Source: Dictyobacter aurantiacus (GTDB lineage Bacteria; Chloroflexota; Ktedonobacteria; Ktedonobacterales; Ktedonobacteraceae). From it: a DNA stretch of 64,000 bases. Of this stretch, positions 17,927 through 27,039 are shown in pieces. Numbering within the stretch: the stretch's first letter is position 1; the number at the start of each line of letters is the position of its first letter. The translations under genes and the position numbers were made by a program. The notes beneath the pieces were generated by a model, which saw nothing but the letters and a program-made list of their open reading frames with translations, did not search any database and was not told where the DNA came from. Location: NCBI RefSeq assembly GCF_003967515.1, contig NZ_BIFQ01000001.1, forward strand, positions 4,588,001 through 4,652,000, in the 5' to 3' direction.

Positions 17927-17999
17927 TACATTTATGTTGTCCACACGCCGGCAGGAGGGCGGCTAGCCCTCCTGCCGGCGTGTGGACAACATAAATGTA
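17927..17999. repeat. Perfect long palindrome, 34-bp arms
   Basis: Arms 17927-17960 and 17966-17999 are exact complements around GGCTA. They are very GC-rich inside (CCGGCAGGAGGGC) and AT-rich outside (TACATTTATGTTGT). It lies in the 482-bp gap between the small Cys gene and hpf. The next 95 bp, to about 18095, contain GGGGGCGCTCACGCTCGCTCCCCC and the terminal motif GTGTGTCTGACAC seen at other repeat elements. Confidence 0.95.
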
Positions 18000-18201
18000 T
18001 AGGTTTTTTGGTGGCCCAGCCCCCAAACATCATCGGATGGAGCATCGGGGGCGCTCACGCTCGCTCCCCCATAAAAAGTGTGTCTGACACCTCAACACCC
18101 TTTGAAACGGGTGATATAATGGTGTCTGTACCCGCTTTTTTAGCGAAGAGTCATTGCTTTGTTCGTTACGTTGTGTTGTTGGATTGGAAAGAGAGCGAAC
18201 T

Positions 18202-18813
18202 ATGCAAGTTATTATCAAGAGTAAACAGATGCAGGTCACACCTCAATTGCGTCAGCGGATTGAGCGCAAGGTACAGCGCCTTGCACGCTGGCTTAATGAT
18301 GAATCGCGCGTAGAGGTAACGGTCGCCGAAGAGCAGACGCGCAGCGCTAGCGATCGCTACTGTGTCAACCTTGCACTGACTGGCAACTCACGCACAATTC
18401 ACAGTGAGGTAAGTGCCTTAAGCGCCAGTGCCGCCCTCGATATGGTTCTCGATAAAGTTGTCGCGCAACTTGGCCGTCAGAAGGATCGGCAGACCAGGCG
18501 GCGGCAGCATGCCACCCCCATCAAGATCCTTTCCCTCTCTCGTGCCGGTGTTCTTTCATCACTGGATGAATATGAGGATACTGAAGTACCACCTTCGGCC
18601 ATGGAGGATGAGCACAATGAGGAAATCTGGTCCAAAGTGCTGGAGATTCGCCGTTTACCCACAAAGCCTATGACTGATGATGAAGTAATTGAGCAGATGG
18701 AGAAAAGTGGGAACTCGTTCTATCCTTTCTTTAACGAAGAAACCAATAGCGTTAACGTGATGTATAAGCTGGATACCGGTGGGTACGGATTGTTGGTACC
18801 AGCCCAGGAATAA
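18202..18813 (+). CDS. hpf: Ribosome hibernation-promoting factor, long form
   Basis: A 203-residue long-form HPF that binds the 30S subunit and drives 100S ribosome dimers in starved cells. The N-terminal domain (MQVIIKSKQMQVTPQLRQR, the ERKVQRLARWL helix, then SEVSALSASAALDMVLDKV) is the YfiA/HPF fold. After a linker of about 50 residues comes the dimerising C-terminal domain (EVIEQMEKSGNSFYPFFNEETN, VMYKLDTGGYGLL). The ATG at 18202 is chosen over an upstream one because GGAAAGAGAG lies before it and the protein begins directly with strand 1. It is monocistronic. Confidence 0.95.
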   Translation: MQVIIKSKQMQVTPQLRQRIERKVQRLARWLNDESRVEVTVAEEQTRSASDRYCVNLALTGNSRTIHSEVSALSASAALDMVLDKVVAQLGRQKDRQTRRRQHATPIKILSLSRAGVLSSLDEYEDTEVPPSAMEDEHNEEIWSKVLEIRRLPTKPMTDDEVIEQMEKSGNSFYPFFNEETNSVNVMYKLDTGGYGLLVPAQE

Positions 18814-18840
18814 CAGGCATGACTCGCTAAACGCTAAAAA

Positions 18841-18896
18841 AGCTTTCAAATGCGAAGACGCCGCCAATGCGCTCTATGCGTGTGGCGGCGTCTTCG
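18841..18896 (-). terminator. Terminator between hpf and the zinc-finger gene
   Basis: Perfect 14-bp stem (CGAAGACGCCGCCA at 18853-18866 with 18883-18896). Read on the minus strand it is followed, after CATTTGAAAGC, by TTTTTTAGC, so it fits the zinc-finger gene ending at 18905. It may also help to stop hpf. Confidence 0.65.
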
Positions 18897-18904
18897 TGTG
18901 GAGG

Positions 18905-19540
18905 TTAAGCGACTGTGATTTCAAATTGCCAGGGTTGTGCCGGCGTCTCTTCAAACTGTCCTAGCGGGTCGGCGGCTCGAATGGTCAAGGTACGTGCTTC
19001 AGATGAGGGCAGGGGCCGGAAGCGCGCGCTCCCCTGGTAGACGGCGTTGTTGGGTCCACTGGCCAGGTCGGGGCGCGCCAGAATCATGCCGCCGCGATCT
19101 CCGGTCCATTGGGTGCCCGTGTTGTCTTTCAGGAAGAAGATGATGCGCGGCACAAAGGCGAAGCCAGCCGTAAACGGTGGTCGAATCCAGAGATAGTGGA
19201 GCTCAAAAAAATCTTGATAATACAGCATGCGATGCAGGATCAGGGTCATCCCTTGTTGCTTCTGCTCGATTTCCAGGGTGACTGTACGTACGGGCTCGCG
19301 CACGCCTGTGCTTTCGCTCCGCTCGCTCCCCAGCGATGGTGCCGCGACGACGATCGGGGGACGTGAGGCCAGTTCCAGCGCCGCGGTTGAAAATGGCGTT
19401 GGGTCACGGAGAATATCGTTACACAGTTGCAAACAATCGTCGCAGATGTAGGCAGCCCCGGGGCCAGCGATCATGCGTCGTACTTCGGACGTATGACGGC
19501 CACAAAATGAGCAGCGAGCCATTGATCGATCAAAACTCAT
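18905..19540 (-). CDS. ClpX-type C4 zinc-finger protein without the ATPase
   Basis: A 211-residue protein. Residues 8-45 are a ClpX-type zinc-binding domain with C10, C13, C33 and C36 (ARCSFCGRHTSEVRRMIAGP, ICDDCLQLC). In ClpX this dimerising module recruits substrates and adaptors, but here no AAA+ domain follows. The remaining 150 residues after a Ser/Glu linker (GSERSESTG) are predicted beta-rich (VRTVTLEIEQ, LHYLWIRPPF, ARFRPLPSS, WQFEITV), a domain I do not recognise. It could be an adaptor or a substrate tether for Clp. It is followed upstream by gatD, 30 bp away, on the same strand. Confidence 0.78.
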   Translation of the reverse strand: MSFDRSMARCSFCGRHTSEVRRMIAGPGAAYICDDCLQLCNDILRDPTPFSTAALELASRPPIVVAAPSLGSERSESTGVREPVRTVTLEIEQKQQGMTLILHRMLYYQDFFELHYLWIRPPFTAGFAFVPRIIFFLKDNTGTQWTGDRGGMILARPDLASGPNNAVYQGSARFRPLPSSEARTLTIRAADPLGQFEETPAQPWQFEITVA

Positions 19541-19570
19541 AGCATATTCCCCATCAGTTAGACCAGTGTG

Positions 19571-20470
19571 TTAGCGTTTGTGAGTGCGCAGTACTGTCGC
19601 AGCCTCACTATACAATCCCAGTCGCTCAAGTATAGAGGCGTGTGCCTCCCATTCTAACGAATCTTCCAATGGTGTCAGTAATGGTGACAGATTTGTTTTT
19701 TGTAATTCTAACACAGTTGAACCATTTTCAGAGGCCACACTAATATGGTTGCCATTGAGTGGTTGAGGCTCCATATCGGCCTGATCGCCGTATTTACGCT
19801 GTAACGCCAGTTCAATTAAGTAATCAGCAAAATGAGGATTTTTTGGCAATAATGAGCCATGAAGATAGGTTCCATAGGCGTTGCGATAGATGGCGCCTTC
19901 GGTCTGATCTTCGGCGTTATTTCCATACCCTTTGAGTACTTTCCCCAGGGGCCTGGCCGTGCCAAGATAGGTGCGCCCCCCATGGTTTTCAAAGCCTACC
20001 AGCGTCTGTCCATTCCAGCTCAGGGCGATATCGCCGATGCAGCGGGCGACATGCGGACCTTTGTGCTCGGTCCAGGCATCGAAGACGCCCAGCCCTCGCA
20101 TATCAGGACCCTCGGCGGGACGGTAATAGTGGGCGAGCAACTGGAAGCCGCCACACACCGCCAGTACGGGCATGTCATCTTCGATGGCCGCCCATAGGCC
20201 AATGCCCTTCATTTCATAGAGATCTTGCGCGACAGGCGCCTGTTCTTTATCCTGTCCTCCACCAATAAATAGCATATCATATTCGTCTGGTGCCAATGCA
20301 TCTCCCACCCCCAGTCCCACTACGCGTAGCTCGATGCCCCGCAACTGGCAGCGACGGCGCAGCGTTAAAATGTTGCCTCGATCTCCATAAAGATTTAATT
20401 GGTCCGGATATAAATGGCCCAGGGTCAGTGTGAGCGGCTGTATTCGATATTCTGCCATACTTTTAAGCAT
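19571..20470 (-). CDS. gatD: Lipid II isoglutaminyl synthase, glutaminase subunit GatD
   Basis: A 299-residue class I glutamine amidotransferase of the CobB/CobQ kind. It supplies ammonia to MurT, which converts the D-Glu of lipid II to D-isoglutamine. The nucleophile is C106 in LAVCGGFQLL and the His is H204 in YLHGSLLPKNP; the GHLYPDQLNLYGDRGN start is typical of GatD. The ATG at 20470 has GGAAGG just upstream, and the murT stop at 20463 lies inside the gene, so the two overlap by 8 bp and are translationally coupled. About 60 residues at the C-terminus exceed the usual length. An ATG at 20458 is an alternative start. Confidence 0.93.
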   Translation of the reverse strand: MLKSMAEYRIQPLTLTLGHLYPDQLNLYGDRGNILTLRRRCQLRGIELRVVGLGVGDALAPDEYDMLFIGGGQDKEQAPVAQDLYEMKGIGLWAAIEDDMPVLAVCGGFQLLAHYYRPAEGPDMRGLGVFDAWTEHKGPHVARCIGDIALSWNGQTLVGFENHGGRTYLGTARPLGKVLKGYGNNAEDQTEGAIYRNAYGTYLHGSLLPKNPHFADYLIELALQRKYGDQADMEPQPLNGNHISVASENGSTVLELQKTNLSPLLTPLEDSLEWEAHASILERLGLYSEAATVLRTHKR

Positions 20471-22139
20471 CTCTTCCTTCCCAATAATGTGGGGTAAAAC
20501 CGCGCTGTTCCAATTCACGATGCACTTCCAGTAACCCTGTATACGTCGGTACTACGAAGAGAGTTTCGCCGGTAGGGGTTTGTTGTAATGCACTATCTAA
20601 TGCGTTCTTGATGCCGTAGAGCCGTTCGTCTATTCCCTCAGACTGTTGTTGTCCCTCGTTTATTCCCCGATTCTTTTTCAGACGTCTGGAACGGGTTGTC
20701 GGTGTGTTCTTCATGGCTTTTAAACGGGTAGGGGGGACGATTGTCATGGCGTTTTCGTTGATGCCTGCGTATTTGAGGCGCAGCGCCAGGTCCAGGGCGC
20801 GGGTGCCACTGATGACGAGTGTCTGTGTCTGTCCCACTGCTCGTTCAAAATCGACATCCCAGATCCAGGAAATATCCTGCCCATCAGCGATGTTATCATT
20901 GAGGATGAAGAGGAGATGACGTGCTGTGCCGTCGCTAAAGAGGGTGCGCAGCACCTCATTGAAGCCGGTAGGATTCTTCGCCAGCAGCAGGCGCATAGTT
21001 TTGCCGTCAGCCTGGATGCGTTCGCCGCGCCCGAACACGGGCTTGGACTGCTCGATGCCGCTGATAATGGGTTCCCAGGGTGTGTCCAGGGCCAGGGATG
21101 CCGTGCTGGCGGCCAGAGCGTTATAAATATTGTAGAGTCCCGGCAGGGGTACGATTATCTCGCGCTTCTGGTTGCCAGCCTCAATCTGCAGGCGGATACG
21201 ATCAAAGGTATCGACCTGGACGTTGGTCACGCGCACATCGGGCTGTGGTCTCTGCTTGCCGCATTGTGGACAATGATAGTGGCCCATGTGGCTGTAAAAG
21301 TGGAGATCATATTCGTATTCGTGTCCACAGCGTGAGCAGACACGGGCATCCATGACCTGGTGATGGTTGGCTTCGGCTTCGTCTTCGCCCGTCTCAAGGG
21401 TTGTTTCAATCCCATAGTAGAGGCAGCGACCCGGGAAGCCGTCGCCGAGCTGGGCGATGGTGGGATCATCGGCATTTAATACCAGCGTAGTGGTTGCCGG
21501 TAGCAGGGCGATCGCCTGTTGCCACTTGCTGACGACGCTATCGACCTCGCCATAGCGATCAAGCTGGTCGCGGAAGAGATTGGTAAAGACGAGGACGCGA
21601 GGAGGAATCGAGCTCACAAGCTTTGGTAGGGCGGCTTCATCTACTTCTAAGATAGAGATGGCCTGGCCGGCCCGGCGCAGATGACCATTGGGCTGGGCGC
21701 GAATCACCAGTGAACTGGCGACGCCGCCGACCAGGTTAGAGCCCTCGCGGTTGCGCCAGACGCGTAAGCCGTCATCACGCAAGATGGCCGCGATGAAGCT
21801 GCTGGTGGTGGTCTTGCCGTTTGTCCCGGTGACCATAACGCTGCCATGCTCAAGCTCGGTGGCCAGGTGCTCTACGATATCGGGGTAGACGCGTTGCGCG
21901 ACAACGCCCACGATACTGGTTCCTCCTCCAAGATGTAGGCGGCGACTGATGGCTCCTGCGGTGCGCCCTGCCATCACCGCGACGCCAGCGCGCACCGCAT
22001 GCTGACGTCGCGTCCCACGCGGCTTCCTCGCAATTTCTTTCTCTTTGGGTGGGGGAAGTGACGCGGTCTCCATCAAGCTTTCTCGCGGTGGCTGATCGCT
22101 TTCAGACGATACTGGCTGAGATGGTTGTTCTTTTCGCAT
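20463..22139 (-). CDS. murT: Lipid II isoglutaminyl synthase, ligase subunit MurT
   Basis: A 558-residue Mur-ligase-like enzyme, partner of GatD in peptidoglycan amidation. A basic, Pro-rich N-terminal tail of about 55 residues precedes the family core. The ATP site is VTGTNGKTTTSSFIA. A four-Cys zinc ribbon is inserted in the central domain (CSRCGHEYEYD, then CPQCGKQ), as in characterised MurT. The C-terminal domain contains NPTGFNEVLRT and the DUF1727-type region. The ATG at 22139 has a strong GGAGG 7 nt upstream; longer readings are not needed. Peptidoglycan amidation by MurT/GatD fits a monoderm wall. Confidence 0.93.
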   Translation of the reverse strand: MRKEQPSQPVSSESDQPPRESLMETASLPPPKEKEIARKPRGTRRQHAVRAGVAVMAGRTAGAISRRLHLGGGTSIVGVVAQRVYPDIVEHLATELEHGSVMVTGTNGKTTTSSFIAAILRDDGLRVWRNREGSNLVGGVASSLVIRAQPNGHLRRAGQAISILEVDEAALPKLVSSIPPRVLVFTNLFRDQLDRYGEVDSVVSKWQQAIALLPATTTLVLNADDPTIAQLGDGFPGRCLYYGIETTLETGEDEAEANHHQVMDARVCSRCGHEYEYDLHFYSHMGHYHCPQCGKQRPQPDVRVTNVQVDTFDRIRLQIEAGNQKREIIVPLPGLYNIYNALAASTASLALDTPWEPIISGIEQSKPVFGRGERIQADGKTMRLLLAKNPTGFNEVLRTLFSDGTARHLLFILNDNIADGQDISWIWDVDFERAVGQTQTLVISGTRALDLALRLKYAGINENAMTIVPPTRLKAMKNTPTTRSRRLKKNRGINEGQQQSEGIDERLYGIKNALDSALQQTPTGETLFVVPTYTGLLEVHRELEQRGFTPHYWEGRDA

Positions 22140-22431
22140 GCTGTTCCTCCGCATCGGCGCTTCTGCTTCTATCCTGTATAGTAGATGAATGCAGCATAGC
22201 ATGCAAGCCCGATGGGGTCAAGTGTATGGTAAAGATAGAAAGATAGAAATTATTACCCCTTGTCAAAGTTATGATAATGATATATGTACTAATAAAAACG
22301 AACTATTGCCATGTATGGTATGCTTCAAAAGAAATTTTTGATGCATCCTTTCTGTGAGTGTGTTTAACTTCCGTCATGTTGGGGGCACGTGCGCGCCCCC
22401 GCACTCGCGGCCGCGCAACGGCCGCACTGGT

Positions 22432-22487
22432 TTTGTGTATTGGTGCATGTGGGGCGCATTCTCGCCCCATATGCACCAATACACAAA
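22432..22487. repeat. Long palindrome, 25-bp arms, one mismatch
   Basis: Arms 22432-22456 and 22463-22487 match except for one G:T-type position. The centre is GGGGCG-CATTCT-CGCCCC. The outer arm begins TTTGTGTATTGG. Confidence 0.88.
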
Positions 22488-22674
22488 GGACTGCTGAGCA
22501 CTGCAGTGGCGAAAGCTCAAACACATTGCAGGCGATGGTCATGAGCACCAACCACCAAAACCGGTGCGGCCGCCTGTGTGGTGGCGCTTACATGCCCTAT
22601 ATAACGAGAGTTTGACTCTCATTCCATCGCCTGCGGCATGCTTTCGCGCCTATGGCGTTTACGAATCCATCATG

Positions 22675-22712
22675 TGGTGCAACAGGGGCGCACCAGCGCC
22701 CCTGTTGCACCA
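22675..22712. repeat. Perfect palindrome, 17-bp arms
   Basis: Arms TGGTGCAACAGGGGCGC (22675-22691) and its exact complement (22696-22712), loop ACCA. The core GGGGCGC/GCGCCCC is shared with several other palindromes while the outer arm is different. Confidence 0.88.
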
Positions 22713-23039
22713 CCACACGCCGCGTAGCGGACACGCGTGTGAGGGCGATCACGTGCCCCGAAGGTGACGAGAATCAGACACATTCTTTGCCTGGGATAAG
22801 AGCCCGCGCGCCGTGTTCAATGCGGGTTTCTGGTATAGTGTTCCTGGCGATATGTCGAAAACACGTTGCGGATAAGTAGGTTGGGAGGTCTGGTAAAAAG
22901 AGCTACAGATAAAGCGTTTGATTAGATGTAATGTAGGATAGAATACCTACTTGTCAGGCTATGCTATTCTATCCTTTAAGACGAACACTCATAAAAATAT
23001 GCGGGTTTTGTTCAGTAACGAAGGTCAGGTAACAACTCC

Positions 23040-25520
23040 ATGGCGAAAAAATTGGTAATTGTCGAGTCACCGGCCAAAGCAAAAACAATCGAGAAGTTCC
23101 TTGGTCGTGATTTTGAGGTCCGTGCGTCCATGGGCCATATCATTGATCTGCCCAAAAAAGGGCTCGGTGTAAATACACGCAAAGATTTTGCTCCTAAATA
23201 TGAGGTTATTGAGAAAAAAGATAAGTTGATCGATGAGCTGAAGGCGGCGTCCAAGCGTGCTGAGGAAGTGTACCTGGCCCCTGACCCGGACCGCGAAGGT
23301 GAATTTATCGCCTGGTCACTTAAAAATATCCTGGAATTGCAGAACCCTCGCCGCGCTGTATTCAATGAGATTACTAAGCGCGCGGTCCAGGATGCGATTC
23401 GCAAACCTCGGCAGATCAACGAAGACCTCTTTAATGCTCAACAGGCTCGCCGGGTGCTCGATCGCCTGGTTGGCTATAAAATCAGTCCTTTGCTCTGGCG
23501 CCGTATCCAGTCGGGGACCAGCGCGGGCCGCGTGCAGTCGGTCGCCCTGCGCGTGATCTGTGATCGCGAGGCGGAGATTCGTGCCTTTGAGCCCGAGGAA
23601 TACTGGAGCATCGTGGCGACTCTGAGTAAGCAGAAACAGGCAGAGCGCTTTGAGGCGTCCCTGGTCTCTCGCCTGAAAGATGTCGATGCGCTCAATGGCG
23701 ACGAGGCGTCCGGCGATACCGAGGAGCCAGCTACGGCCGAGTCCAATGGAGCAAACGGCTCCAAACAGACGAAGACAGGGCGGGGACGCATCAAGATCTC
23801 TTCCAAAGAAGAGGCCGACGCGATCCTCACGGATCTGCAGGACGCGACCTATAGTGTGCTGAAATACGATGAGCGCGAGCAGCGTCGCCAGCCGCCGCTG
23901 CCGTATACGACCAGTACCCTGCAGCAGGATGCCTCGTTGCGGCTCTACTTTAAGCCGAAGAAGACGATGAGCCTGGCGCAGCAACTGTATGAAGGTATGG
24001 AACTGGGCGCGCGCGGCCACCAGGGTTTGATCACCTATATGCGTACCGACTCGACGCGTATCTCGGACGAGGCGCAGGGCAAGGTGAAAGAACATATCGC
24101 CCAGAACTTCGGTGATCCCTATGTGGGCCAGGGCCGGGTCGGTAAAGCCAAGGCGACGACGCAAGATGCGCACGAAGCCATTCGTCCGACCGATGTGTCT
24201 TTGACGCCACAGATCGTGAAGTCGCACCTGTCTGCGGACCAGTTCAAGCTGTACAATCTGGTCTGGCGCCGCTTCGTGGCTAGCTTTATGACGCCAGCCG
24301 TCTTTGATACGGTGCGCGCCGATATCGTGGCCCGGCAATATGTGTTCCGCGCCACCGGCTCGAACCTGAAGTTCCCGGGCTTCTATGCCGTCTGGTCCCG
24401 TGAAGAAGATGAGAAATTGCTGCCGGTAATGAAGGTCAATGAAGAGTTGACCTGTTATGGCCTGAAGCCCGATCAGCATTTTACGCAGCCACCACCACGC
24501 TATTCCGAGGCCAGCTTGATCAAAGAGCTGGAAGAACTGGGCATTGGCCGTCCTAGTACCTATGTGCCAATTATCAGCACGATTCAGGATCGCGGCTACG
24601 TGGACCAGGAGCAGCGGCGCTTTGTGCCAACCTGGCTGGGCGAGACCATCAATGAGGTGATGAATAAACACTTCCCCGAGATCGTGGATACCGGCTTTAC
24701 CGCCGATATGGAGCGCAAACTGGACGACGTTGAGGATGGCAAGCGTTCCTGGATCGAGTTCCTGAGCACGTTCTACGGTGCTTTTAAGTCGACGATGGAA
24801 AAGGCCGAGGCGGAGATGGACCGGGTGCAGAAGCCGTTGGAAGAGACCGATGAGCAGTGTCCAGAGTGTGGCCGTAACCTGGTTATCCGTACCGGCCGCT
24901 TTGGTCGCTTCATCTCCTGCTCCGGTTTCCCGGAGTGTAGCTACCGTCGCTCGGTGGTCAATAAGACTGGCGCGCTCTGCCCGCAGTGTGGTGGAGACCT
25001 GGTTGAGCGTAAGACGCGTCAGAAGAAGCGCATCTTCTATGGGTGTGGTAACTATCCAACCTGCAACTTCGCTATCTGGGAACGCCCGGTCCCCGATCTG
25101 TGTCCGAATTGCGGCGGCTTGATGGTGGTGCCAAAGGGGAGCCAGGAGCCGGTCTGCTATAACGAGGTGGTGCTGGTACAGCGTGGCAATGAGGAGACAC
25201 CTCCCCAGGATGGCGCTGCCGCGACGTCCGCTGGTACGGGCCGCAAAAAGGCTACGGCATCTACGGCGAAAAAGAAGGCGACCTCTACTACAAAGAAGGC
25301 GACGGCCACTAAACGCGCCACAGCCACGCGCAGGAAGACGGCCGACGTTTCTGAGAACGGGAATGAAAAGGTAGCCTCCACCAGCAAAACCACCCGGCGG
25401 GCGACGACCAGTACCAGCAAGGGCACAACAAAGGCAACAACAAAGACACCGGCACGCCGGTCAACTACGACTGCGAAGACCGCAGGGACAGCAACGGGGG
25501 GAACGAAAGCGACCAGATAA
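23040..25520 (+). CDS. topA: DNA topoisomerase I (type IA)
   Basis: An 826-residue enzyme that relaxes negative supercoils. The Toprim domain starts at once (VESPAKAKTIEKFLG, later APDPDREGEFIAW). The catalytic Tyr is in GLITYMRTDSTRIS, and the strand-gate signature LGIGRPSTYVPIIS follows. Zinc-finger repeats at the C-terminus begin CPECGRN, CPQCGGD and CPNCGGL; the third lacks part of its Cys set. They are followed by about 95 residues of Lys/Thr/Ala-rich tail, likely a non-specific DNA-binding arm as in several actinobacterial enzymes. An acidic/polar insert lies around residues 220-245. AAGGTCAGG lies upstream of the ATG. Confidence 0.97.
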   Translation: MAKKLVIVESPAKAKTIEKFLGRDFEVRASMGHIIDLPKKGLGVNTRKDFAPKYEVIEKKDKLIDELKAASKRAEEVYLAPDPDREGEFIAWSLKNILELQNPRRAVFNEITKRAVQDAIRKPRQINEDLFNAQQARRVLDRLVGYKISPLLWRRIQSGTSAGRVQSVALRVICDREAEIRAFEPEEYWSIVATLSKQKQAERFEASLVSRLKDVDALNGDEASGDTEEPATAESNGANGSKQTKTGRGRIKISSKEEADAILTDLQDATYSVLKYDEREQRRQPPLPYTTSTLQQDASLRLYFKPKKTMSLAQQLYEGMELGARGHQGLITYMRTDSTRISDEAQGKVKEHIAQNFGDPYVGQGRVGKAKATTQDAHEAIRPTDVSLTPQIVKSHLSADQFKLYNLVWRRFVASFMTPAVFDTVRADIVARQYVFRATGSNLKFPGFYAVWSREEDEKLLPVMKVNEELTCYGLKPDQHFTQPPPRYSEASLIKELEELGIGRPSTYVPIISTIQDRGYVDQEQRRFVPTWLGETINEVMNKHFPEIVDTGFTADMERKLDDVEDGKRSWIEFLSTFYGAFKSTMEKAEAEMDRVQKPLEETDEQCPECGRNLVIRTGRFGRFISCSGFPECSYRRSVVNKTGALCPQCGGDLVERKTRQKKRIFYGCGNYPTCNFAIWERPVPDLCPNCGGLMVVPKGSQEPVCYNEVVLVQRGNEETPPQDGAAATSAGTGRKKATASTAKKKATSTTKKATATKRATATRRKTADVSENGNEKVASTSKTTRRATTSTSKGTTKATTKTPARRSTTTAKTAGTATGGTKATR

Positions 25521-25625
25521 TCTGAAAGCAGAACGGTGAGCGGAAACTTGTGATATAATCGGAAAATAATTTACTCTCTCTCAAATCCCAAAACAAGGGG
25601 AGTTCTGCTTATTATGGAGGATTAC

Positions 25626-26711
25626 ATGCCGCATGCAGTGACGCTGATCCCCGGCGATGGAACTGGGCCAGAAATTGCTGAGGCGACCTGCCGCGTACTG
25701 GAAGCAACTGGCATACAGTTCAGTTGGGATGTCCAGCCGGCAGGAGTGGAAACTCTGGCGAAACAAGGGACTGTCTTGCCAGAGGAGGTGATAGAGTCAA
25801 TCAAGCGCACCCGGGTGGGGATCAAGGGGCCCATTACGACTCCTGTGGGGAAGGGTCAGCGTAGCGCCAATGTAACACTACGTAAAAGGCTTGATCTCTA
25901 TGCCAATCTGCGCCCCGCCAAAACATATCAGGGCCTTCGCTCCCGTTATGAGAATATTGACCTGGTCATTGTCCGTGAAAATACTGAGGACCTCTATGCC
26001 GGTATTGAATTTCAACGTGGTACCGCTGAATACGAAGAGCTATTGGAATTCATTGGCCGTACAACCGGGCATCGTATCGATCCCGATTCAGCGATGAGCA
26101 TCAAGTATATCTCCGTGGCCGCTACCAGGCGCATTGTGAAGTTTGCTTTTGAATATGCACGGGCCAATAAGCGCCGTAAAGTGACCGCTGTGCATAAGGC
26201 GAATATTATGCGCCTCTCCGATGGACTCTTTTTGTCTACCGCCCATGAAGTCGCCAGGGAATATCCCGATATTCAATATGAGGACCGCATTGTTGACAAT
26301 ATGTGCATGCAACTGGTACAGAAGCCAGAACTCTATGATGTCCTCGTCCTTCCCAATCTTTATGGTGATATTATCTCCGATTTGTCCGCTGGCTTGATTG
26401 GCGGCCTGGGTGTAGCTCCGGGGGCCAATATTGGCAGTGATTACGCGGTCTTTGAGCCGGTGCATGGGAGCGCCCCCAAATATGCTGGCCAGAATAAAGT
26501 GAATCCAATGGCGATGATGTTTTCTGGTGTCATGATGCTCCGCCATCTGGAAGAGAGAGAAGCCGCTCACCGCCTGGAGCAGGCCTTAATGCAGGTGCTG
26601 GCCGAAGGGAAGTCTGTGACCTACGACTTGAAGCCGCGCCCCGATGATCCTACCGCCGTTGGCACATCGCAGGTCGCCGACGCCGTCATCGAGCGCCTCC
26701 GCAACATGTAG
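25626..26711 (+). CDS. Isocitrate dehydrogenase, NAD-type family
   Basis: A 361-residue beta-decarboxylating dehydrogenase. Family landmarks are TLIPGDGTGPEIAEA, the substrate loop VRENTEDLYAGIEF, KANIMRLSDGLF and the YGDIISDLSAGLIGGLG signature. NTEDLYAG points to isocitrate rather than 3-isopropylmalate, which normally has a different loop; homoisocitrate is less likely but not excluded. The TCA-cycle role would be isocitrate to 2-oxoglutarate. The ATG at 25626 has GGAGG 5 nt upstream; an ATG four codons earlier overlaps that ribosome site. A long palindrome begins 2 bp after the stop. Confidence 0.88.
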   Translation: MPHAVTLIPGDGTGPEIAEATCRVLEATGIQFSWDVQPAGVETLAKQGTVLPEEVIESIKRTRVGIKGPITTPVGKGQRSANVTLRKRLDLYANLRPAKTYQGLRSRYENIDLVIVRENTEDLYAGIEFQRGTAEYEELLEFIGRTTGHRIDPDSAMSIKYISVAATRRIVKFAFEYARANKRRKVTAVHKANIMRLSDGLFLSTAHEVAREYPDIQYEDRIVDNMCMQLVQKPELYDVLVLPNLYGDIISDLSAGLIGGLGVAPGANIGSDYAVFEPVHGSAPKYAGQNKVNPMAMMFSGVMMLRHLEEREAAHRLEQALMQVLAEGKSVTYDLKPRPDDPTAVGTSQVADAVIERLRNM

Positions 26712-26712
26712 A

Positions 26713-26780
26713 GAAGTTATGTGGTGTGTGGAGAGAGGGGCGCCACCGGGCGCCCCTCTCTCCACACACCACATAACTTC
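26713..26780 (+). repeat. Perfect long palindrome, 32-bp arms, at the isocitrate dehydrogenase stop
   Basis: Arms 26713-26744 and 26749-26780 are exact complements (loop ACCG). It begins 2 bp after the stop codon and can serve as a strong transcription stop, although no T-run follows. It opens a composite repeat that continues to 27105. Confidence 0.93.
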
Positions 26781-26838
26781 ATAAAAGCGCGAAGCGCTGC
26801 GCTCCACCCAAAAAAGCCAGGATTGCGCCTCCTCACCC

Positions 26839-27035
26839 CAAAAAAGAACCCTGGAACGCAGCGCCTCATCCAAAAAAAGAACCCTGGAACGCAGCGCCTC
26901 ATCCAAAAAAAGAACCCTGGAACGCAGCGCCTCATCCAAAAAAAGAACCCTGGAACGCAGCGCCTCATCCAAAAAAAGAACCCTGGAACGCAGCGCCTCA
27001 TCCAAAAAAGAACCCTGGAACGCAGTGCCTCATCC
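26839..27035. repeat. 33-bp tandem repeat array, six units
   Basis: Six units of about 33 bp with the core GAACCCTGGAACGCAGCGCC, starting at 26846, 26879, 26912, 26945, 26978 and 27010. Each is separated by CTCATCC and a run of A residues. The last unit is 1 bp shorter and has GCAGTGCC. The period is divisible by three, so both strands stay open and give 11-residue repeats; there is no other sign of coding. A diverged unit precedes it at about 26800-26838. Confidence 0.92.
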
Positions 27036-27039
27036 AAAA

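Larger units (their letters stand above)
22350..22787. mobile_element. MITE-like element with two internal palindromes
   Basis: The left end GAGTGTGTTTAACTTCCGTC and the complement of the right end, GAATGTGTCTGATTCTCGTC, form an imperfect terminal inverted repeat shared with elements at 34300, 51168 and 60325. Inside are a near-perfect palindrome at 22432-22487 (25-bp arms, one mismatch) and a perfect one at 22675-22712 (17-bp arms). Flank motifs GCGGCCGC and GAGCACTGCAG are also present. No gene is inside; it fills most of the 900-bp gap before topA. Confidence 0.6.

Noticed and set aside
23316..24671. A 451-residue antisense frame within topA
   Set aside because: It is the complement of a GC-biased coding gene with an unmistakable TopA product; its sequence is His/Arg/Leu-rich shadow composition.
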